A DNA stretch of 64,000 nt from Caballeronia sp. INDeC2. Lineage in GTDB: Bacteria; Pseudomonadota; Gammaproteobacteria; Burkholderiales; Burkholderiaceae. Positions 1-10,602 of the stretch are shown piece by piece. Each line of letters opens with the position of its first letter. Position 1 is the stretch's first letter. A model generated the notes under the pieces. It did no database searches. It saw only the letters and a list, made by a program, of their open reading frames with translations, and was not told where the DNA came from. The position numbers were made by a program, and so were the translations under genes. Location of the stretch: contig NZ_JALQDG010000012.1 of the NCBI RefSeq assembly GCF_023631325.1, positions 202,919-266,918 of the forward strand, read 5' to 3'.

Positions 1-831
<831 letters not shown>

Positions 832-856
832 AGCGTCACGCATCACGCTCGAAGGA

Positions 857-884
857 AACCCGCTCTCGACGAGCGGGTTTTTTT
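857..884 (+). terminator. Rho-independent terminator of adk
   Basis: A 9-bp perfect stem (AACCCGCTC / GAGCGGGTT) with a 5-base loop is followed by a run of seven T from 878. It lies 25 bases after the adk stop. Confidence 0.9.
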
Positions 885-1027
885 ACGCCTGTGAATCCGC
901 ATGATCGATGTGCGATTTTGCGATCATCGGCTTCGCTACAATCGACGCGTTTCCCACGAGGACGACATCGGCGCGAGCGGCATTCACCCCTGTCCTCGCA
1001 GACACGAATCACATAAGGAGAAGAAGC

Positions 1028-1786
1028 ATGGAGATGCAAGGGAATATCTTTCTGATCACCGGCGGCGCGTCGGGGCTCGGCGCGGCGACGGCGCGGCTCA
1101 TCGCGGCGCAAGGCGGCAAGGTCGTGCTCGCCGACATGAACGAGGCGGCGGGCGAAGCGCTCGCGAAGGAGCTGTCCGGCACCTTCGTCAAATGCGACGT
1201 GAGTCAGGAAAGCGATGGGCAGCGCGCTGTCGATACCGCGTCGAGCCTCGGCACGTTGCGCGGCCTCGTGAACTGCGCGGGCATCGCGCCGGCGGCGAAG
1301 ACGGTCGGTCGCGACGGTCCGCACGCGCTCGACCTGTTTTCGAAAGTGGTTGCGGTGAATCTCATCGGCACCTTCAACATGATCCGGCTCGCGGCCGCGG
1401 TGATGTCGAAGAACGAAGCCAACGATGCGGGCGAGCGCGGCGTGATCGTGAACACGGCATCGGTTGCGGCGTACGACGGGCAGATCGGCCAGGCGGCCTA
1501 TGCGGCGTCGAAGAGCGGTGTGGCGGGCATGACGCTGCCGATCGCGCGCGATTTGAGCAGGAGCGGCATCCGCGTAATGACGATCGCGCCGGGGCTGTTC
1601 GAAACGCCGATGCTGCTCGGCATGCCGAAGGAAGTGCAGGACGCGCTCGGCGCGATGGTGCCGTTCCCGCCGCGCCTCGGCAAGCCGGACGAATACGCGA
1701 TTCTCGTCAAGCAGATCTTCGATAACCCGATGCTCAACGGCGAAGTGATCCGTCTCGACGGCGCAATCCGCATGCAGCCGAAATGA
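1028..1786 (+). CDS. SDR-family dehydrogenase, 3-hydroxyacyl-CoA dehydrogenase type II-like
   Basis: Classical short-chain dehydrogenase of 252 residues. It shows the N-terminal cofactor motif TGGASGLG (11-18), an acidic residue after beta-2 (LAD at about 34-36) that favours NAD, NCAG (82-85), catalytic Ser145 and the YAASK box with Tyr158 and Lys162. The order of motifs and the ending ...[13 protein letters not shown] resemble HSD17B10 / 3-hydroxy-2-methylbutyryl-CoA dehydrogenases, so a role in fatty acid or branched-chain acyl-CoA oxidation is likely; the exact substrate is inference. The ATG at 1028 is chosen because AAGGAG lies at 1016-1021; an upstream start at 908 would add 40 residues before the Rossmann fold. 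Confidence 0.85.
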   Translation: MEMQGNIFLITGGASGLGAATARLIAAQGGKVVLADMNEAAGEALAKELSGTFVKCDVSQESDGQRAVDTASSLGTLRGLVNCAGIAPAAKTVGRDGPHALDLFSKVVAVNLIGTFNMIRLAAAVMSKNEANDAGERGVIVNTASVAAYDGQIGQAAYAASKSGVAGMTLPIARDLSRSGIRVMTIAPGLFETPMLLGMPKEVQDALGAMVPFPPRLGKPDEYAILVKQIFDNPMLNGEVIRLDGAIRMQPK

Positions 1787-1802
1787 CGCGCCGGATGTGA
1801 AA

Positions 1803-1830
1803 ACGGCGGGCTTCTTTCGAAGTCCGCCGT
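1803..1830. terminator. Bidirectional terminator between SDR gene and sirB1
   Basis: An 11-bp stem (1803-1813 with 1820-1830, one G-T pair) with a 6-base loop sits between two convergent genes. The T run lies on the minus-strand side, so it mainly terminates the murJ-sirB1 transcript. Confidence 0.75.
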
Positions 1831-1836
1831 CTGCGT

Positions 1837-2682
1837 TCAGTCGCCGTTGTGCTGCGTGCGTTGCCGCAGCTCATGCAGTTCGGTTTCGACGACCGTCGCG
1901 TCCTCGGCGTCCGGGCGTATCTCGATGTAACGCTGCAAATCTTCCAGCGCCGGCCGGAGATAGTCCAGGCGCGCGTACGCGAAGCCGCGATCGCGCACTT
2001 CCTCGATGCTGTTCGGCAGCGCGATCACGAGCCGCTGCTGAACCGCGAGCAGACGCTGCCAGCGCTCCGTCTGCAAGTAGATGCCCTTCAGATTGCGCAG
2101 CATGCGCGCGACGATCTCGCGCCGCGTCGCGGGCTGCAACAGCACGCGCAGCGCGCTACCGATCGATTCGCCCACGCGCTGCACATACGGCTCCAGCATC
2201 TCGACCATCTGCGCTTCGGAAAGCGTTTGACCGGTGGTCGGATCGAGCATCAGATCCTGGCCGGGCGTCGCGACGCGCAGCAGAAAATGCCCCGGAAACG
2301 AGACGCCGCGCGCCGGCACGCCGAGTTGCTCGGCCATTTCCAGATAGATCACAGCGAGCGAAATCGGAATGCCGCGACGCCGGCGCAGCACCACGTTCAG
2401 ATGGCTGTTGTCGGGATCGTAGTAATCGTTGAGATTGCTGGAAAAGCCCAGCTCGCGAAAGAAGTAGCGATTGAGCGCATCGACTTTCTGCTTCACGTTC
2501 GCGTCGTCGGGCGTGCGGCGGCGCACGCGCACGACGAGCTCGTCGATCTCCGCGAGCGCGGCCTGCATGTCGAGATCGGGATACGCGTCCTGCGCGAGCG
2601 ACAAAGCCGCTTCCGTGAGCGGAAGGCTGTCGTCGTCAGCCATCAGCGAAGAGAAGTAGTCGAGGATACGCGTTGTCGTCAT
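1837..2682 (-). CDS. SirB1 family protein (transglutaminase-like fold with TPR-like tail)
   Basis: 281 residues matching the SirB1/DUF transglutaminase-like family: the N-terminal half contains the conserved RRRRGIPISLAVIYLE block and GVSFPGHFLLR, and the C-terminal third (about 190-275) looks like helical TPR-type repeats. The biochemical function is not established. Its ATG (2682) overlaps the murJ stop in a TGATG arrangement, so it is probably translationally coupled to murJ. The frame runs open further upstream through murJ, but the overlap and family length set the start here. Confidence 0.85.
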   Translation of the reverse strand: MTTTRILDYFSSLMADDDSLPLTEAALSLAQDAYPDLDMQAALAEIDELVVRVRRRTPDDANVKQKVDALNRYFFRELGFSSNLNDYYDPDNSHLNVVLRRRRGIPISLAVIYLEMAEQLGVPARGVSFPGHFLLRVATPGQDLMLDPTTGQTLSEAQMVEMLEPYVQRVGESIGSALRVLLQPATRREIVARMLRNLKGIYLQTERWQRLLAVQQRLVIALPNSIEEVRDRGFAYARLDYLRPALEDLQRYIEIRPDAEDATVVETELHELRQRTQHNGD

Positions 2683-4232
2683 CAAAGCGTGCGTCTCTTG
2701 AAATAGGCGTATTTGAAGCCCATCGCGGACAGAATACCGAAATATAGCGCAGCGAACACGACGAGACTTGCAGCGAGCAGCGCGATCCGGAAGAACGGCG
2801 TCGCGCGCATGCCGATCCAGTCGAAGTTGACCGCCACCCAATGCATCGCGCCCGCAAGAATCAGGCACGCACCGATCAGTTGCACGAAAAAGCGCAGCCA
2901 GCCCGGCGACGGCTGGTAAATCTTGCGGCGGCGCAGACCCGCGAACAGCAGGAGCGCGTTGGTGAGCGCGCCGAGGCCGATCGACAGCGTGAGACCCGCA
3001 TGGGAAAAAATCGGCACGAAAATGTAGTTGCTCACCTGCGTCATGATCAGCACGAAGATCGCGATCTTCACCGGCGTCTTGATGTCCTGCTTCGCGTAGA
3101 AACCCGGCGCGAGAATCTTGATCAGAATCAGCCCGATCAGCCCGATGCCGTACGCCGCCAGCGCGCGGCCGACCATCACGACGGAATGGCTGTCGAACTT
3201 GCCGTAGTGAAAGAGCGTCGCGGTGAGCGGCTCGGCGAAGAAGAAGAGCGCGATCGCGCTGGGCGCGGCCAGCAGGAACGTGATGCGCAGGCCCCAGTCG
3301 AGCAGCGCGGAGTATTCGTCGTTGTCGGCGTCGACGTGCGCTTTCGAGAGGCTCGGCAGCAGAATCGTGCCGAGCGCCGCGCCGAGCAGCGCGGTGGGAA
3401 ATTCCATCAGGCGATCGGCGTAGTTGATCCACGACACGGCGCCCGCCCCGATGTTCGACGCGATATTCGTGTTGATGATGAGGCTCAACTGCCCCACCGA
3501 CACCGCGAACATGGCCGGGACCATCTTCAGGAGCACGCGCTTTACGCCCGGATGCGCGAGCGCGCGCCGGAAGTTCAGCCCGATGCGCGGCGTCATGTCG
3601 ATCTTCTTCAGGCCGGGCAGCTGTACGAGCAATTGCAGAAAACCGCCGACGATCACCGCATACGCGAGCGCATAGACCGGCACCTTCAGATGCGGCGCGA
3701 CGAACACCGCCGCGAAGATGAACGCCACGTTCAGCAGCACGGGGGCGAACGCGGGCAGCGAAAACTGCTTGTACGTGTTGAGCACGCCGGACGCGAGCGT
3801 CGTCATCGAAATGAGGACGATGTACGGAAACATGATGCGCGTCATCTCGACGGCAAGCGTGTACCCGATGCCCTCGTGCCGAAGCCCCGACGCCACCGCG
3901 TAGACGACCCAGCTCGCGCCCGCCATGCCGGCCAGCGACAGCACGACGAGGAACCACGTGAGCACGGTCGACATCGCGTCGACGAGCGCCTTGGTCGGAT
4001 CGTGGCCCTTGCTGTTCTTGAACTCGGCGAGGATCGGGACGAACGCCTGCGCGAACGCGCCTTCCGCGGAGAGACGCCGCAGCAGGTTGGGAATGCGGAA
4101 CGCGACGTAGAACGCGTCGGTATAGAGACTGGCGCCGAAAGCTCGGGCGATCAGCGTTTCGCGGATCAGGCCGGTCACGCGCGACAGCAGCGTGAAGCCG
4201 CTGACCGTCAGGAGGGCTCGGAATAGATTCAT
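2682..4232 (-). CDS. murJ: Lipid II flippase MurJ (MviN)
   Basis: Moves undecaprenyl-linked peptidoglycan precursor (lipid II) across the inner membrane. At 516 residues with about 14 hydrophobic segments it matches the MOP-superfamily MurJ. The N-terminus MNLFRALLTVSGFTLLSRV and the following GLIRE are family hallmarks and fix the start at 4232. The codon lies only 9 bases from a TATAAT on the same strand and there is no visible Shine-Dalgarno sequence. It overlaps sirB1 by two bases. Confidence 0.96.
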   Translation of the reverse strand: MNLFRALLTVSGFTLLSRVTGLIRETLIARAFGASLYTDAFYVAFRIPNLLRRLSAEGAFAQAFVPILAEFKNSKGHDPTKALVDAMSTVLTWFLVVLSLAGMAGASWVVYAVASGLRHEGIGYTLAVEMTRIMFPYIVLISMTTLASGVLNTYKQFSLPAFAPVLLNVAFIFAAVFVAPHLKVPVYALAYAVIVGGFLQLLVQLPGLKKIDMTPRIGLNFRRALAHPGVKRVLLKMVPAMFAVSVGQLSLIINTNIASNIGAGAVSWINYADRLMEFPTALLGAALGTILLPSLSKAHVDADNDEYSALLDWGLRITFLLAAPSAIALFFFAEPLTATLFHYGKFDSHSVVMVGRALAAYGIGLIGLILIKILAPGFYAKQDIKTPVKIAIFVLIMTQVSNYIFVPIFSHAGLTLSIGLGALTNALLLFAGLRRRKIYQPSPGWLRFFVQLIGACLILAGAMHWVAVNFDWIGMRATPFFRIALLAASLVVFAALYFGILSAMGFKYAYFKRRTL

Positions 4233-4241
4233 GGGGCGCTT

Positions 4242-4247
4242 ATTATA
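4242..4247 (-). promoter_or_regulatory. Possible -10 element of murJ
   Basis: TATAAT on the minus strand ends 9 bases before the murJ ATG. The -35 position (about 4265-4270) is poor, reading ATGGGT. If used, transcription would begin within a few bases of the start codon. Confidence 0.35.
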
Positions 4248-4335
4248 CGGGCCACGTGCGGCGCACCCATGAGACTCCATGTGTTGCGGATCAATTGCAT
4301 CAAATCGCCCGGCGACGGCGCACGCCACGCCGCGC

Positions 4336-4365
4336 TTGTCACGTCTCATATTCCCTTGCTATAAT
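4336..4365 (+). promoter_or_regulatory. Sigma-70 promoter of rpsT
   Basis: TTGTCA (4336-4341), 18-base spacer, TATAAT (4360-4365). Transcription would start near 4372 and give a leader of about 215 bases before rpsT. This accounts for most of the gene-free stretch 4233-4588. Confidence 0.8.
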
Positions 4366-4588
4366 TTCCTGTTTCGAAGCTCCAAAATTCTATCGATGCA
4401 CGGGAAATTGGGCAGCTTCGCGTCTTTTCCGGCTCTGGCCGGCGATGTTTAGAGGTTCTCGGGCAATCGTTCCCGGGATTTCAGATCAAATGGCAGCGCG
4501 CTCGAGTGTCCGCGTCAGGGCTTTTCAAGGCCTTCGCCGGCCGCGCGCTCCGGACAAGTAACAGCAGAAACAGGACAAGGAAACCGTC

Positions 4589-4867
4589 ATGGCAAATTCC
4601 GCTCAAGCACGCAAGCGCGCCCGTCAGGCCGCCAAGGCAAACTCGCACAACTCGGCGCTGCGCTCGAAGTTCCGCACGGCCATCAAGGCTGTTCGCAAGG
4701 CTATCGACGCCGGCGACAAGGCCAAGGCCGCCGAACTGTTCCAGTCGTCGGTCAAGACGATGGACATCATCGCGGACAAGAAGATCGTCCACAAGAACAA
4801 GGCAGCTCGTCACAAGAGCCGCCTGGCTGCAGCCATCAAGGGCCTGCAGGCCCCCGCTGCCCAGTAA
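4589..4867 (+). CDS. rpsT: 30S ribosomal protein S20
   Basis: A 92-residue, Lys/Ala-rich helical protein that binds the 5' domain of 16S rRNA. It begins [14 protein letters not shown] and ends with [14 protein letters not shown] sequence, both typical of bS20. The ATG follows ACAAGGAAA at 4574-4582. It is monocistronic between the strong promoter at 4336 and a hairpin terminator. Confidence 0.98.
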   Translation: MANSAQARKRARQAAKANSHNSALRSKFRTAIKAVRKAIDAGDKAKAAELFQSSVKTMDIIADKKIVHKNKAARHKSRLAAAIKGLQAPAAQ

Positions 4868-4968
4868 TTCCGGCTCGCTTCCGGCGGGCGCTTTCCGGTC
4901 ATCGTGAGTTTTCGTGAACGGGGCGTTCGCCGAAGCAGCTTCCTGTTTCCGCTGCGCAGTAACGAAAA

Positions 4969-4991
4969 AGCCCGCTTCGGCGGGCTTTTTT
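4969..4991. terminator. Terminator of rpsT (also faces the DUF3579 gene)
   Basis: AGCCCGC / GCGGGCT stem with a TTCG tetraloop is flanked by AAAAA on the left and TTTTTT on the right. It therefore works in both directions between two convergent genes. Confidence 0.9.
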
Positions 4992-5014
4992 GCGTCTGCT
5001 AGTTCTTCGACGGG

Positions 5015-5353
5015 TCAAGGCTGATGCTGCTGGGTCTGCGTGCCATGATGCGGCGGCAGCTCGCACGCCTCGGTCACGAGCAGGTCATTGTCCTTCGCGA
5101 AGTTCAGCACGAAGTCGAAGGCCATTGGCTCTATGTCGCGCAGGCGCGAATCGACGATCACGACCTTGATGTCGCCGATCATCGTCGGACGCACGTAGAT
5201 GGAATATTGCAGACGGGCGTTGGGCCCTTTCGCCTTCGGACCGAAGCCGGACATCACGCCGCACAGGCGCTCGGACCAGTCGCTCGGCCGAAACTTCCTC
5301 CCGTTCCTGGTGATGCCTTGTATGAAGTATTCGGTCGGAGATGTTTCAGCCAT
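5015..5353 (-). CDS. DUF3579 domain protein
   Basis: 112-residue protein beginning MAETSPTEYFIQGITRNGRKFR and containing DWSERLCGVMSGFG and MAFDFVLNFAKDNDL, features of the DUF3579 family found in beta-proteobacteria next to argF. No function is known to me. The frame extends to 5797, but AAAGG lies 9 bases before the ATG at 5353 and family members begin here. It diverges from argF. Confidence 0.85.
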   Translation of the reverse strand: MAETSPTEYFIQGITRNGRKFRPSDWSERLCGVMSGFGPKAKGPNARLQYSIYVRPTMIGDIKVVIVDSRLRDIEPMAFDFVLNFAKDNDLLVTEACELPPHHGTQTQQHQP

Positions 5354-5753
5354 GTAGAAATACCTTTTGACGGCCGGTGACGCGCACCGGGACGCACATG
5401 CCTGACGCAGGGAACCGCAAGGGCAGGCGCGGGAAGCGCCGGGCGGTTTCGCGCGTGTCGATCCTGTTGGAAGCGTCCGCGCCCGCGGCAGAAATGGCGG
5501 ATTCGACAGCACTGGGCAATCCACCGCGAAATCGAAACGCGCAAAGTCACGCCGACCGGATTCTTGCAAACCCTTCGCCGCAGATGCGCGTGAAACGGTG
5601 CTGAATGTTGCAGAACTGTTGAAACGAGCGAGCGCAATTATACAGCAGCGACCTCTTTTCCGCAGCGCACACAGACATCGTGCGCGTCCATCGGGGGCGC
5701 TACGAAGCCGCGGAACGGGTGTGCGCGCTCGCCATCGTCCTTTTGGGCCAGCC
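5354..5753. other. Long intergenic region between the DUF3579 gene and argF
   Basis: About 400 of the 517 bases between these divergent genes hold no convincing reading frame. On the minus strand there is a TATAAT at 5637-5642 that could start the DUF3579 transcript with a leader near 275 bases, but its -35 position is poor. I see no known riboswitch or ARG box. Confidence 0.4.
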
Positions 5754-5782
5754 TCGTCAAACATCGCAAAATCCTTTATGCT
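5754..5782 (+). promoter_or_regulatory. Possible promoter of argF
   Basis: TCGTCA (5754-5759), 17-base spacer, TATGCT (5777-5782). Each hexamer differs from the sigma-70 consensus. It lies about 90 bases upstream of the preferred argF start. Confidence 0.4.
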
Positions 5783-5870
5783 CAAATGCGATACCACTCA
5801 CGACGGCGGCGCCGTCCGGTCCTGACGCCTCATGTCGAAGCGGCCGGTTCGAAGCCGCCGCTTGCGTTTC

Positions 5871-6800
5871 ATGACCGCCAAAAAAATTCGCCACTATCTT
5901 CAGTTCAAGGATTTTTCGCTCGACGACTACGAGTATGTGCTGGAACGCGCGCGCATCCTGAAGCGCAAGTTCAAGAACTACGAGACCTATCATCCGCTGC
6001 ACGACCGCACGCTCGCGATGATCTTCGAAAAGAGCTCGACGCGCACGCGCCTCTCGTTCGAAGCGGGGATCTTCCAGCTCGGCGGCCACGCGGTGTTCAT
6101 GAACACGCGCGATACGCAGCTCGGCCGCGGCGAGCCGATCGAGGATTCGGCGCAAGTCATCTCGCGCATGGTCGACATCATCATGATCCGCACGTTCGGC
6201 CAAGACATCATCCAGCGCTTCGCGGAAAGCTCGCGCGTGCCGGTCATCAACGGGCTGACGAACGAATATCACCCGTGTCAGGTGCTGGCGGACATCTTCA
6301 CGTTCTACGAGCATCGCGGGCCGATCCACGGCAAGACCGTGGCGTGGGTCGGCGACGCGAACAACATGCTCTACACGTGGATCGAGGCCGCGCAAATCCT
6401 CGGCTTCAAGCTGCGCCTCTCGACGCCGCTCGGCTACAAGCTGGATCCCGCGCTCGTCTCCGTGGACAGCAAGCCGTTCTACGAAGAGTTCGCCGATCCG
6501 AACGAAGCGTGCGCGGGCGCCGATCTCGTCACGACGGACGTCTGGACCAGCATGGGCTTCGAAGCCGAAAACGAAGCGCGCATGAAGGCGTTCGCCGACT
6601 ATTGCGTCGACGCCGAGATGATGGCGCGCGCCAATCCCGATGCGCTCTTCATGCATTGCCTGCCCGCGCATCGCGGCGAGGAGGTGAGCGCGGAAGTCAT
6701 CGACGGCCCGCAGAGCGTCGTCTGGGACGAGGCGGAGAACCGTCTGCACGTCCAGAAGGCGCTGATGGAGTATCTCCTGCTCGGCAAGCTCAATCACTGA
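5871..6800 (+). CDS. argF: Ornithine carbamoyltransferase
   Basis: Catalyses carbamoyl phosphate + ornithine to citrulline in arginine synthesis. The protein has 309 residues from this start. The carbamoyl-phosphate loop SSTRTR is at 55-60, HPCQ at about 142-145, and the ornithine/cysteine loop HCLPAHRGEE near 263-272. The start MTAKKIRHYLQF is preferred because homologues begin there; another ATG at 5832 would add 13 basic residues. Neither start has a good Shine-Dalgarno. argG follows on the same strand after 175 bases, so two successive arginine steps are adjacent. Confidence 0.95.
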   Translation: MTAKKIRHYLQFKDFSLDDYEYVLERARILKRKFKNYETYHPLHDRTLAMIFEKSSTRTRLSFEAGIFQLGGHAVFMNTRDTQLGRGEPIEDSAQVISRMVDIIMIRTFGQDIIQRFAESSRVPVINGLTNEYHPCQVLADIFTFYEHRGPIHGKTVAWVGDANNMLYTWIEAAQILGFKLRLSTPLGYKLDPALVSVDSKPFYEEFADPNEACAGADLVTTDVWTSMGFEAENEARMKAFADYCVDAEMMARANPDALFMHCLPAHRGEEVSAEVIDGPQSVVWDEAENRLHVQKALMEYLLLGKLNH

Positions 6801-6975
6801 GCGGATAGCGGGCAAATCGGCGCCGCCGCTCAGCCGCGCATCCCGAATTTACGGAAGCGCGGCTTTTTGATGTCAAAATAGCGTTTTTTCCGCGCACTTC
6901 ATGCCCGTCGCGCGGCCGGCGGACGCGAAGCGGCGCACAACCGCCGCACCTGGCTTTTCAGCACACGAGTTCACC

Positions 6976-8205
6976 ATGAGCGATATCAAGAAAGTCGTGC
7001 TCGCCTATTCGGGCGGCCTCGACACCTCCGTCATCCTGAAATGGTTGCAGGACAACTACGACGCCGAAGTCGTGACCTTCACGGCCGACATAGGCCAGGG
7101 CGAGGAACTGGAGCCCGCGCGCAAGAAGGCGCTCCAGCTCGGCATCAAGCAGGACAACATCTTCATCGAAGACCTGCGTGAAGAGTTCGTCCGCGATTTC
7201 GTGTTCCCGATGTTCCGCGCGAACACCATCTACGAAGGCGAGTATCTGCTCGGCACGTCGATCGCGCGTCCGCTGATCGCGAAGCGCCAGATCGAGATCG
7301 CCCGCGCGACCGGCGCGCAAGCCGTCTCGCACGGCGCCACCGGCAAGGGCAACGATCAGGTCCGCTTCGAACTCGGCTACTACTCGCTCGAACCGGGCAT
7401 CAAGGTGATCGCGCCGTGGCGCGAATGGGATCTGCTCTCGCGCGAAAAGCTGCTCGCGTACGCCGAGAAGGCCGGCATTCCGATCGAAATGAAGCACAAG
7501 CAAGGCGGCGCGCCCTACTCCATGGACGCGAACCTGCTGCATATCTCGTTCGAAGGCCGCCATCTGGAAGACCCGAAGGCCGAGGCCGAAGCCGACATGT
7601 GGCGCTGGACCGTGTCGCCGGAAGAGGCGCCGGATCAAGCGGAATATGTCGATATCGAATTCGAGAAGGGCGATCCGGTCGCGCTGAACGGCAAGCGCCT
7701 GTCGCCCGCCGAGATGCTGACCGAGCTGAACCGCCTGGGCGGCAAGCACGGCATCGGCCGTCTGGATCTGGTCGAGAACCGCTACGTCGGCATGAAGTCG
7801 CGCGGTTGCTATGAAACGCCGGGCGGCACGATCATGCTGAAGGCGCACCGCGGCATCGAGTCGATCACGCTCGACCGCGAAGTGGCGCATCTGAAGGACG
7901 ATCTGATGCCGCGTTACGCATCGCTGATCTACAACGGCTACTGGTGGAGCCCGGAGCGCCGCGCGCTGCAAGTGCTGATCGACCACACGCAGGAAAAGGT
8001 CAACGGCTGGGTGCGCGTGAAGCTCTACAAGGGCAGCGTGTCGGTCGTCGCGCGCGATTCGAAGGAAACGCTGTTCGACAAGACCATCGCAACGTTCGAC
8101 GACGACGGCGGCGCCTACGACCAGGCCGACGCGGGCGGCTTCATCAAGCTGAACGCGCTGCGCATGCGCATCGCGGAAAACGCACGTCGCAAGCGCGGCG
8201 CGTAA
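6976..8205 (+). CDS. argG: Argininosuccinate synthase
   Basis: Condenses citrulline and aspartate with ATP to argininosuccinate, using the argF product. 409 residues, usual for the short ArgG class. The PP-motif AYSGGLDTS lies at 10-18, and [15 protein letters not shown] in the first half carries aspartate/citrulline-binding residues. The start is the ATG before [13 protein letters not shown]; the upstream ATG at 6901 would add a 25-residue Arg/Ala-rich stretch not seen in the family. A terminator follows. Confidence 0.97.
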   Translation: MSDIKKVVLAYSGGLDTSVILKWLQDNYDAEVVTFTADIGQGEELEPARKKALQLGIKQDNIFIEDLREEFVRDFVFPMFRANTIYEGEYLLGTSIARPLIAKRQIEIARATGAQAVSHGATGKGNDQVRFELGYYSLEPGIKVIAPWREWDLLSREKLLAYAEKAGIPIEMKHKQGGAPYSMDANLLHISFEGRHLEDPKAEAEADMWRWTVSPEEAPDQAEYVDIEFEKGDPVALNGKRLSPAEMLTELNRLGGKHGIGRLDLVENRYVGMKSRGCYETPGGTIMLKAHRGIESITLDREVAHLKDDLMPRYASLIYNGYWWSPERRALQVLIDHTQEKVNGWVRVKLYKGSVSVVARDSKETLFDKTIATFDDDGGAYDQADAGGFIKLNALRMRIAENARRKRGA

Positions 8206-8225
8206 TTCGCTGTCGCCAGATGTAA

Positions 8226-8258
8226 AAAAACCGCCGGACTCGTTCGGCGGGTTTTTTT
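8226..8258. terminator. Bidirectional terminator between argG and murB
   Basis: CCGCCG / CGGCGG stem (8231-8236 with 8245-8250) is flanked by seven A before and seven T after. It lies between convergent argG and murB. Confidence 0.85.
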
Positions 8259-8280
8259 CTGCGCGTCGTGCGCGTAGGAA

Positions 8281-9297
8281 TCAGAGGCAGACCGGTTCCA
8301 TCTCCAGCTCGACGCCGAAGCGCGCAAGCACATCGCGCTTGATGGCTTCGGCCAGTTCCAGCACTTGCGCGCCCGTCGCGCCGCCGCGATTCACGAGGAC
8401 GAGCGCCTGACGGTCGTGCACCGCAGCGCCGCCGATGCCGCGTCCTTTCCAGCCGCATTGGTCGATCAGCCAGCCCGCCGCGAGCTTCACATTTCCGTCC
8501 GTTTGCCGGTACGAAACGACGCCGGGTTCGCGCCGGTTCAGCGTCTCGAACGCCGTCGCGCTCACGACGGGATTCTTGAAGAAGCTGCCCGCATTGCCGA
8601 GCACGGTCCAGTCGGGCAGTTTGGCGCGGCGTACGGCGACGACCGCATCGAAGATAGCCTGCGCATCCGGTTTCGAAGCGCCGTCGAGCGCGCGCGCGAC
8701 ATCGGCATAGTCGGCGCGCGGCGTCCACGCTTTCGGCAACCTGAACACCACCGACGTGATCATGAAGCGTCCGCGCCCTGCCCGCTTGAAAAAACTGTCG
8801 CGATAACCGAAGGCGCACGCGGCGCGATCGAAGTCCACGCGCTCGCCGGTCGCGAGTTCCACCGCGCTCAACCGCTCGAAACGCTCGCCCATTTCGAGCC
8901 CGTATGCGCCGATGTTCTGAATCGGCGCCGCGCCGACCGTGCCCGGAATCAACGCGAGGTTTTCGAGGCCCGGCATGCCGTGTGCGAGCGTCCAGGCCAC
9001 AAAATCGTGCCAATTCTCGCCCGCGCCGGCTTCGACGAGCCACGCATCGCCGTCTTCACCGATCACCCGTTTCCCCGCGATGCCGACGATCAGCGCGACG
9101 CCGTCGAAATCGCGCGTCAGCACGATATTGCTGCCGCCGCCGAGCACGAGTTGCGGCAGGTTCGCGATACGCGCATCGGTGGCGAGCGCGACGGCCGCAT
9201 CGACGGAATCGATGCGCATTGCATGACGCGCGCGCGCGTCGAAGCCGAACGTGTTGTGAGCGCGCAGAGAGAAATCGGAGAGAAGCTGGAGCGACAT
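8281..9297 (-). CDS. murB: UDP-N-acetylenolpyruvoylglucosamine reductase
   Basis: Reduces UDP-GlcNAc-enolpyruvate to UDP-MurNAc with NADPH and FAD, an early cytoplasmic step of peptidoglycan synthesis. 338 residues, in the type I (E. coli-like) size range. FAD-binding sequences [12 protein letters not shown] and [17 protein letters not shown] are clear, as are YRDSFFK and the [10 protein letters not shown] block with the catalytic Ser. The start [18 protein letters not shown] is chosen by family alignment. A TATAAT on this strand at 9335-9340 is a possible -10, shared with the yajQ upstream region. Confidence 0.96.
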   Translation of the reverse strand: MSLQLLSDFSLRAHNTFGFDARARHAMRIDSVDAAVALATDARIANLPQLVLGGGSNIVLTRDFDGVALIVGIAGKRVIGEDGDAWLVEAGAGENWHDFVAWTLAHGMPGLENLALIPGTVGAAPIQNIGAYGLEMGERFERLSAVELATGERVDFDRAACAFGYRDSFFKRAGRGRFMITSVVFRLPKAWTPRADYADVARALDGASKPDAQAIFDAVVAVRRAKLPDWTVLGNAGSFFKNPVVSATAFETLNRREPGVVSYRQTDGNVKLAAGWLIDQCGWKGRGIGGAAVHDRQALVLVNRGGATGAQVLELAEAIKRDVLARFGVELEMEPVCL

Positions 9298-9397
9298 GAG
9301 CGAGGCGCGTCGGTAGAATGACGACAGGTCCGTGATTATAGCGATTGCGCGAGCCGCGCTTCCCCGGCGCGCTCGCCTCAATGAAGGAGAAAGACAG

Positions 9398-9883
9398 ATG
9401 CCATCGTTTGACGTCGTCAGCGAAGCAAACATGATCGAAGTGAAGAACGCGATCGAGCAGTCGAACAAGGAAATCTCGACGCGCTTCGACTTCAAGGGTT
9501 CGGATTCACGCGTCGAGCAGAAAGAGCGCGAACTCACGCTCTACGCCGACGACGATTTCAAGCTCGGCCAGGTGAAGGACGTTCTGCTGAACAAGCTGGC
9601 CAAGCGCGGCGTCGACGTGCGTTTTCTCGACTACGGCAAGCAGGAGAAGATCGGCGGCGACAAGCTGAAGCAAGTCGTCACGGTGAAGAAAGGCGTGTCG
9701 GGCGATCTGGCGAAAAAGATCGTCAAGATCGTGAAGGACAGCAAGATCAAGGTTCAGGCGAGCATTCAGGGCGACGCGGTGCGCGTGCAAGGCGCAAAGC
9801 GCGACGACCTTCAAAGCGCCATCGCGCTGCTGAAAAAGGAAGTCACGGACACGCCGCTCGACTTCAACAACTTCCGCGACTGA
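9398..9883 (+). CDS. yajQ: YajQ family nucleotide-binding protein
   Basis: 161-residue protein of the YajQ/DUF520 family: [18 protein letters not shown] at the N-terminus and [11 protein letters not shown] at the C-terminus are near-invariant ends. Members have two ferredoxin-like domains and bind nucleotides; a Xanthomonas homologue is reported as a c-di-GMP effector, so a signalling role is possible but not shown here. AAGGAGA at 9384-9390 fixes the start. It diverges from murB. Confidence 0.93.
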   Translation: MPSFDVVSEANMIEVKNAIEQSNKEISTRFDFKGSDSRVEQKERELTLYADDDFKLGQVKDVLLNKLAKRGVDVRFLDYGKQEKIGGDKLKQVVTVKKGVSGDLAKKIVKIVKDSKIKVQASIQGDAVRVQGAKRDDLQSAIALLKKEVTDTPLDFNNFRD

Positions 9884-9900
9884 TTTCCGGGCATCGAAGT

Positions 9901-9937
9901 AAAAAGTCGTTCCACGCAACTGGAACGGCTTTTTTTC
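9901..9937. terminator. Bidirectional terminator between yajQ and plsY
   Basis: AAAGTCGTTCCA pairs with TGGAACGGCTTT around the loop CGCAAC, followed by seven T; on the other strand the run is five T. It separates convergent genes. Confidence 0.85.
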
Positions 9938-10568
9938 ATTCAGCGGCTTCGGCTTTCTTCTTTTCGCCGATGCGGCTTTCCTTCCCCGCCAGCAGCTTCG
10001 AGATATTGGCGCGATGCCGCCAGATCAGCAGCAGGCTCATTGCGAGAACGGCGAGCGAAATGCGGCTCGGCCCGAACAGGAAGACCTGAAAGAACGGCGC
10101 GAACACGGCCGCGACGAGCGCCGCTAGCGACGAATAGCGGAAGAAGAACGCGATGATCAACCAGGTGAGCAGCGTGGCGATACCGAGCGCCGGATGGATC
10201 GCGAGCAGCACGCCGGCCGCCGTCGCGACGCCTTTGCCGCCCTGAAACTTGAAGAAAACCGGGTAGAGATGCCCGAGGAAAACCGCGATGGCCGCGAGCG
10301 CGGTGGCCGTGTTGATGCCGGCGCTATCCAGGCCGAAGCTCGCGCCGAAGTTCGCGACGATCCACACGGGCAGCCAGCCTTTGAACCCATCGCCGATCAG
10401 CGTGAGGATCGCGGCTTTCTTGTTGCCGGTGCGCAGCACGTTGGTCGCGCCGGGATTGCCCGAGCCGTACGAGCGGGGATCGGCCAGCCCCATCGCGCGA
10501 CTCACGACGACGGCGAATGAAATCGAGCCGATCAAATAGGACACGACGGCGACGATCAGAAAAATCAT
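9936..10568 (-). CDS. plsY: Glycerol-3-phosphate acyltransferase PlsY
   Basis: Transfers the acyl group from acyl-phosphate to glycerol-3-phosphate, the first acylation of phospholipid synthesis, at the inner membrane. 210 residues with five hydrophobic segments. The family motifs [30 protein letters not shown] and the N-terminal [10 protein letters not shown] are present. The C-terminal tail is Lys/Glu-rich and longer than the E. coli tail. It is the last gene of the ybaK-plsY stretch, 34 bases after ybaK. Confidence 0.96.
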   Translation of the reverse strand: MIFLIVAVVSYLIGSISFAVVVSRAMGLADPRSYGSGNPGATNVLRTGNKKAAILTLIGDGFKGWLPVWIVANFGASFGLDSAGINTATALAAIAVFLGHLYPVFFKFQGGKGVATAAGVLLAIHPALGIATLLTWLIIAFFFRYSSLAALVAAVFAPFFQVFLFGPSRISLAVLAMSLLLIWRHRANISKLLAGKESRIGEKKKAEAAE

Positions 10569-10602
10569 GGTGTTTTTTCAGTTATGGCGAGCGGAACGCA
10601 TT

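Noticed and set aside
2841..4226. Long open frame on the plus strand opposite murJ (461 codons)
   Set aside because: It is the complement of a well-supported membrane protein and encodes an Arg/His/Asp-rich sequence with no family features; this is a common high-GC shadow.
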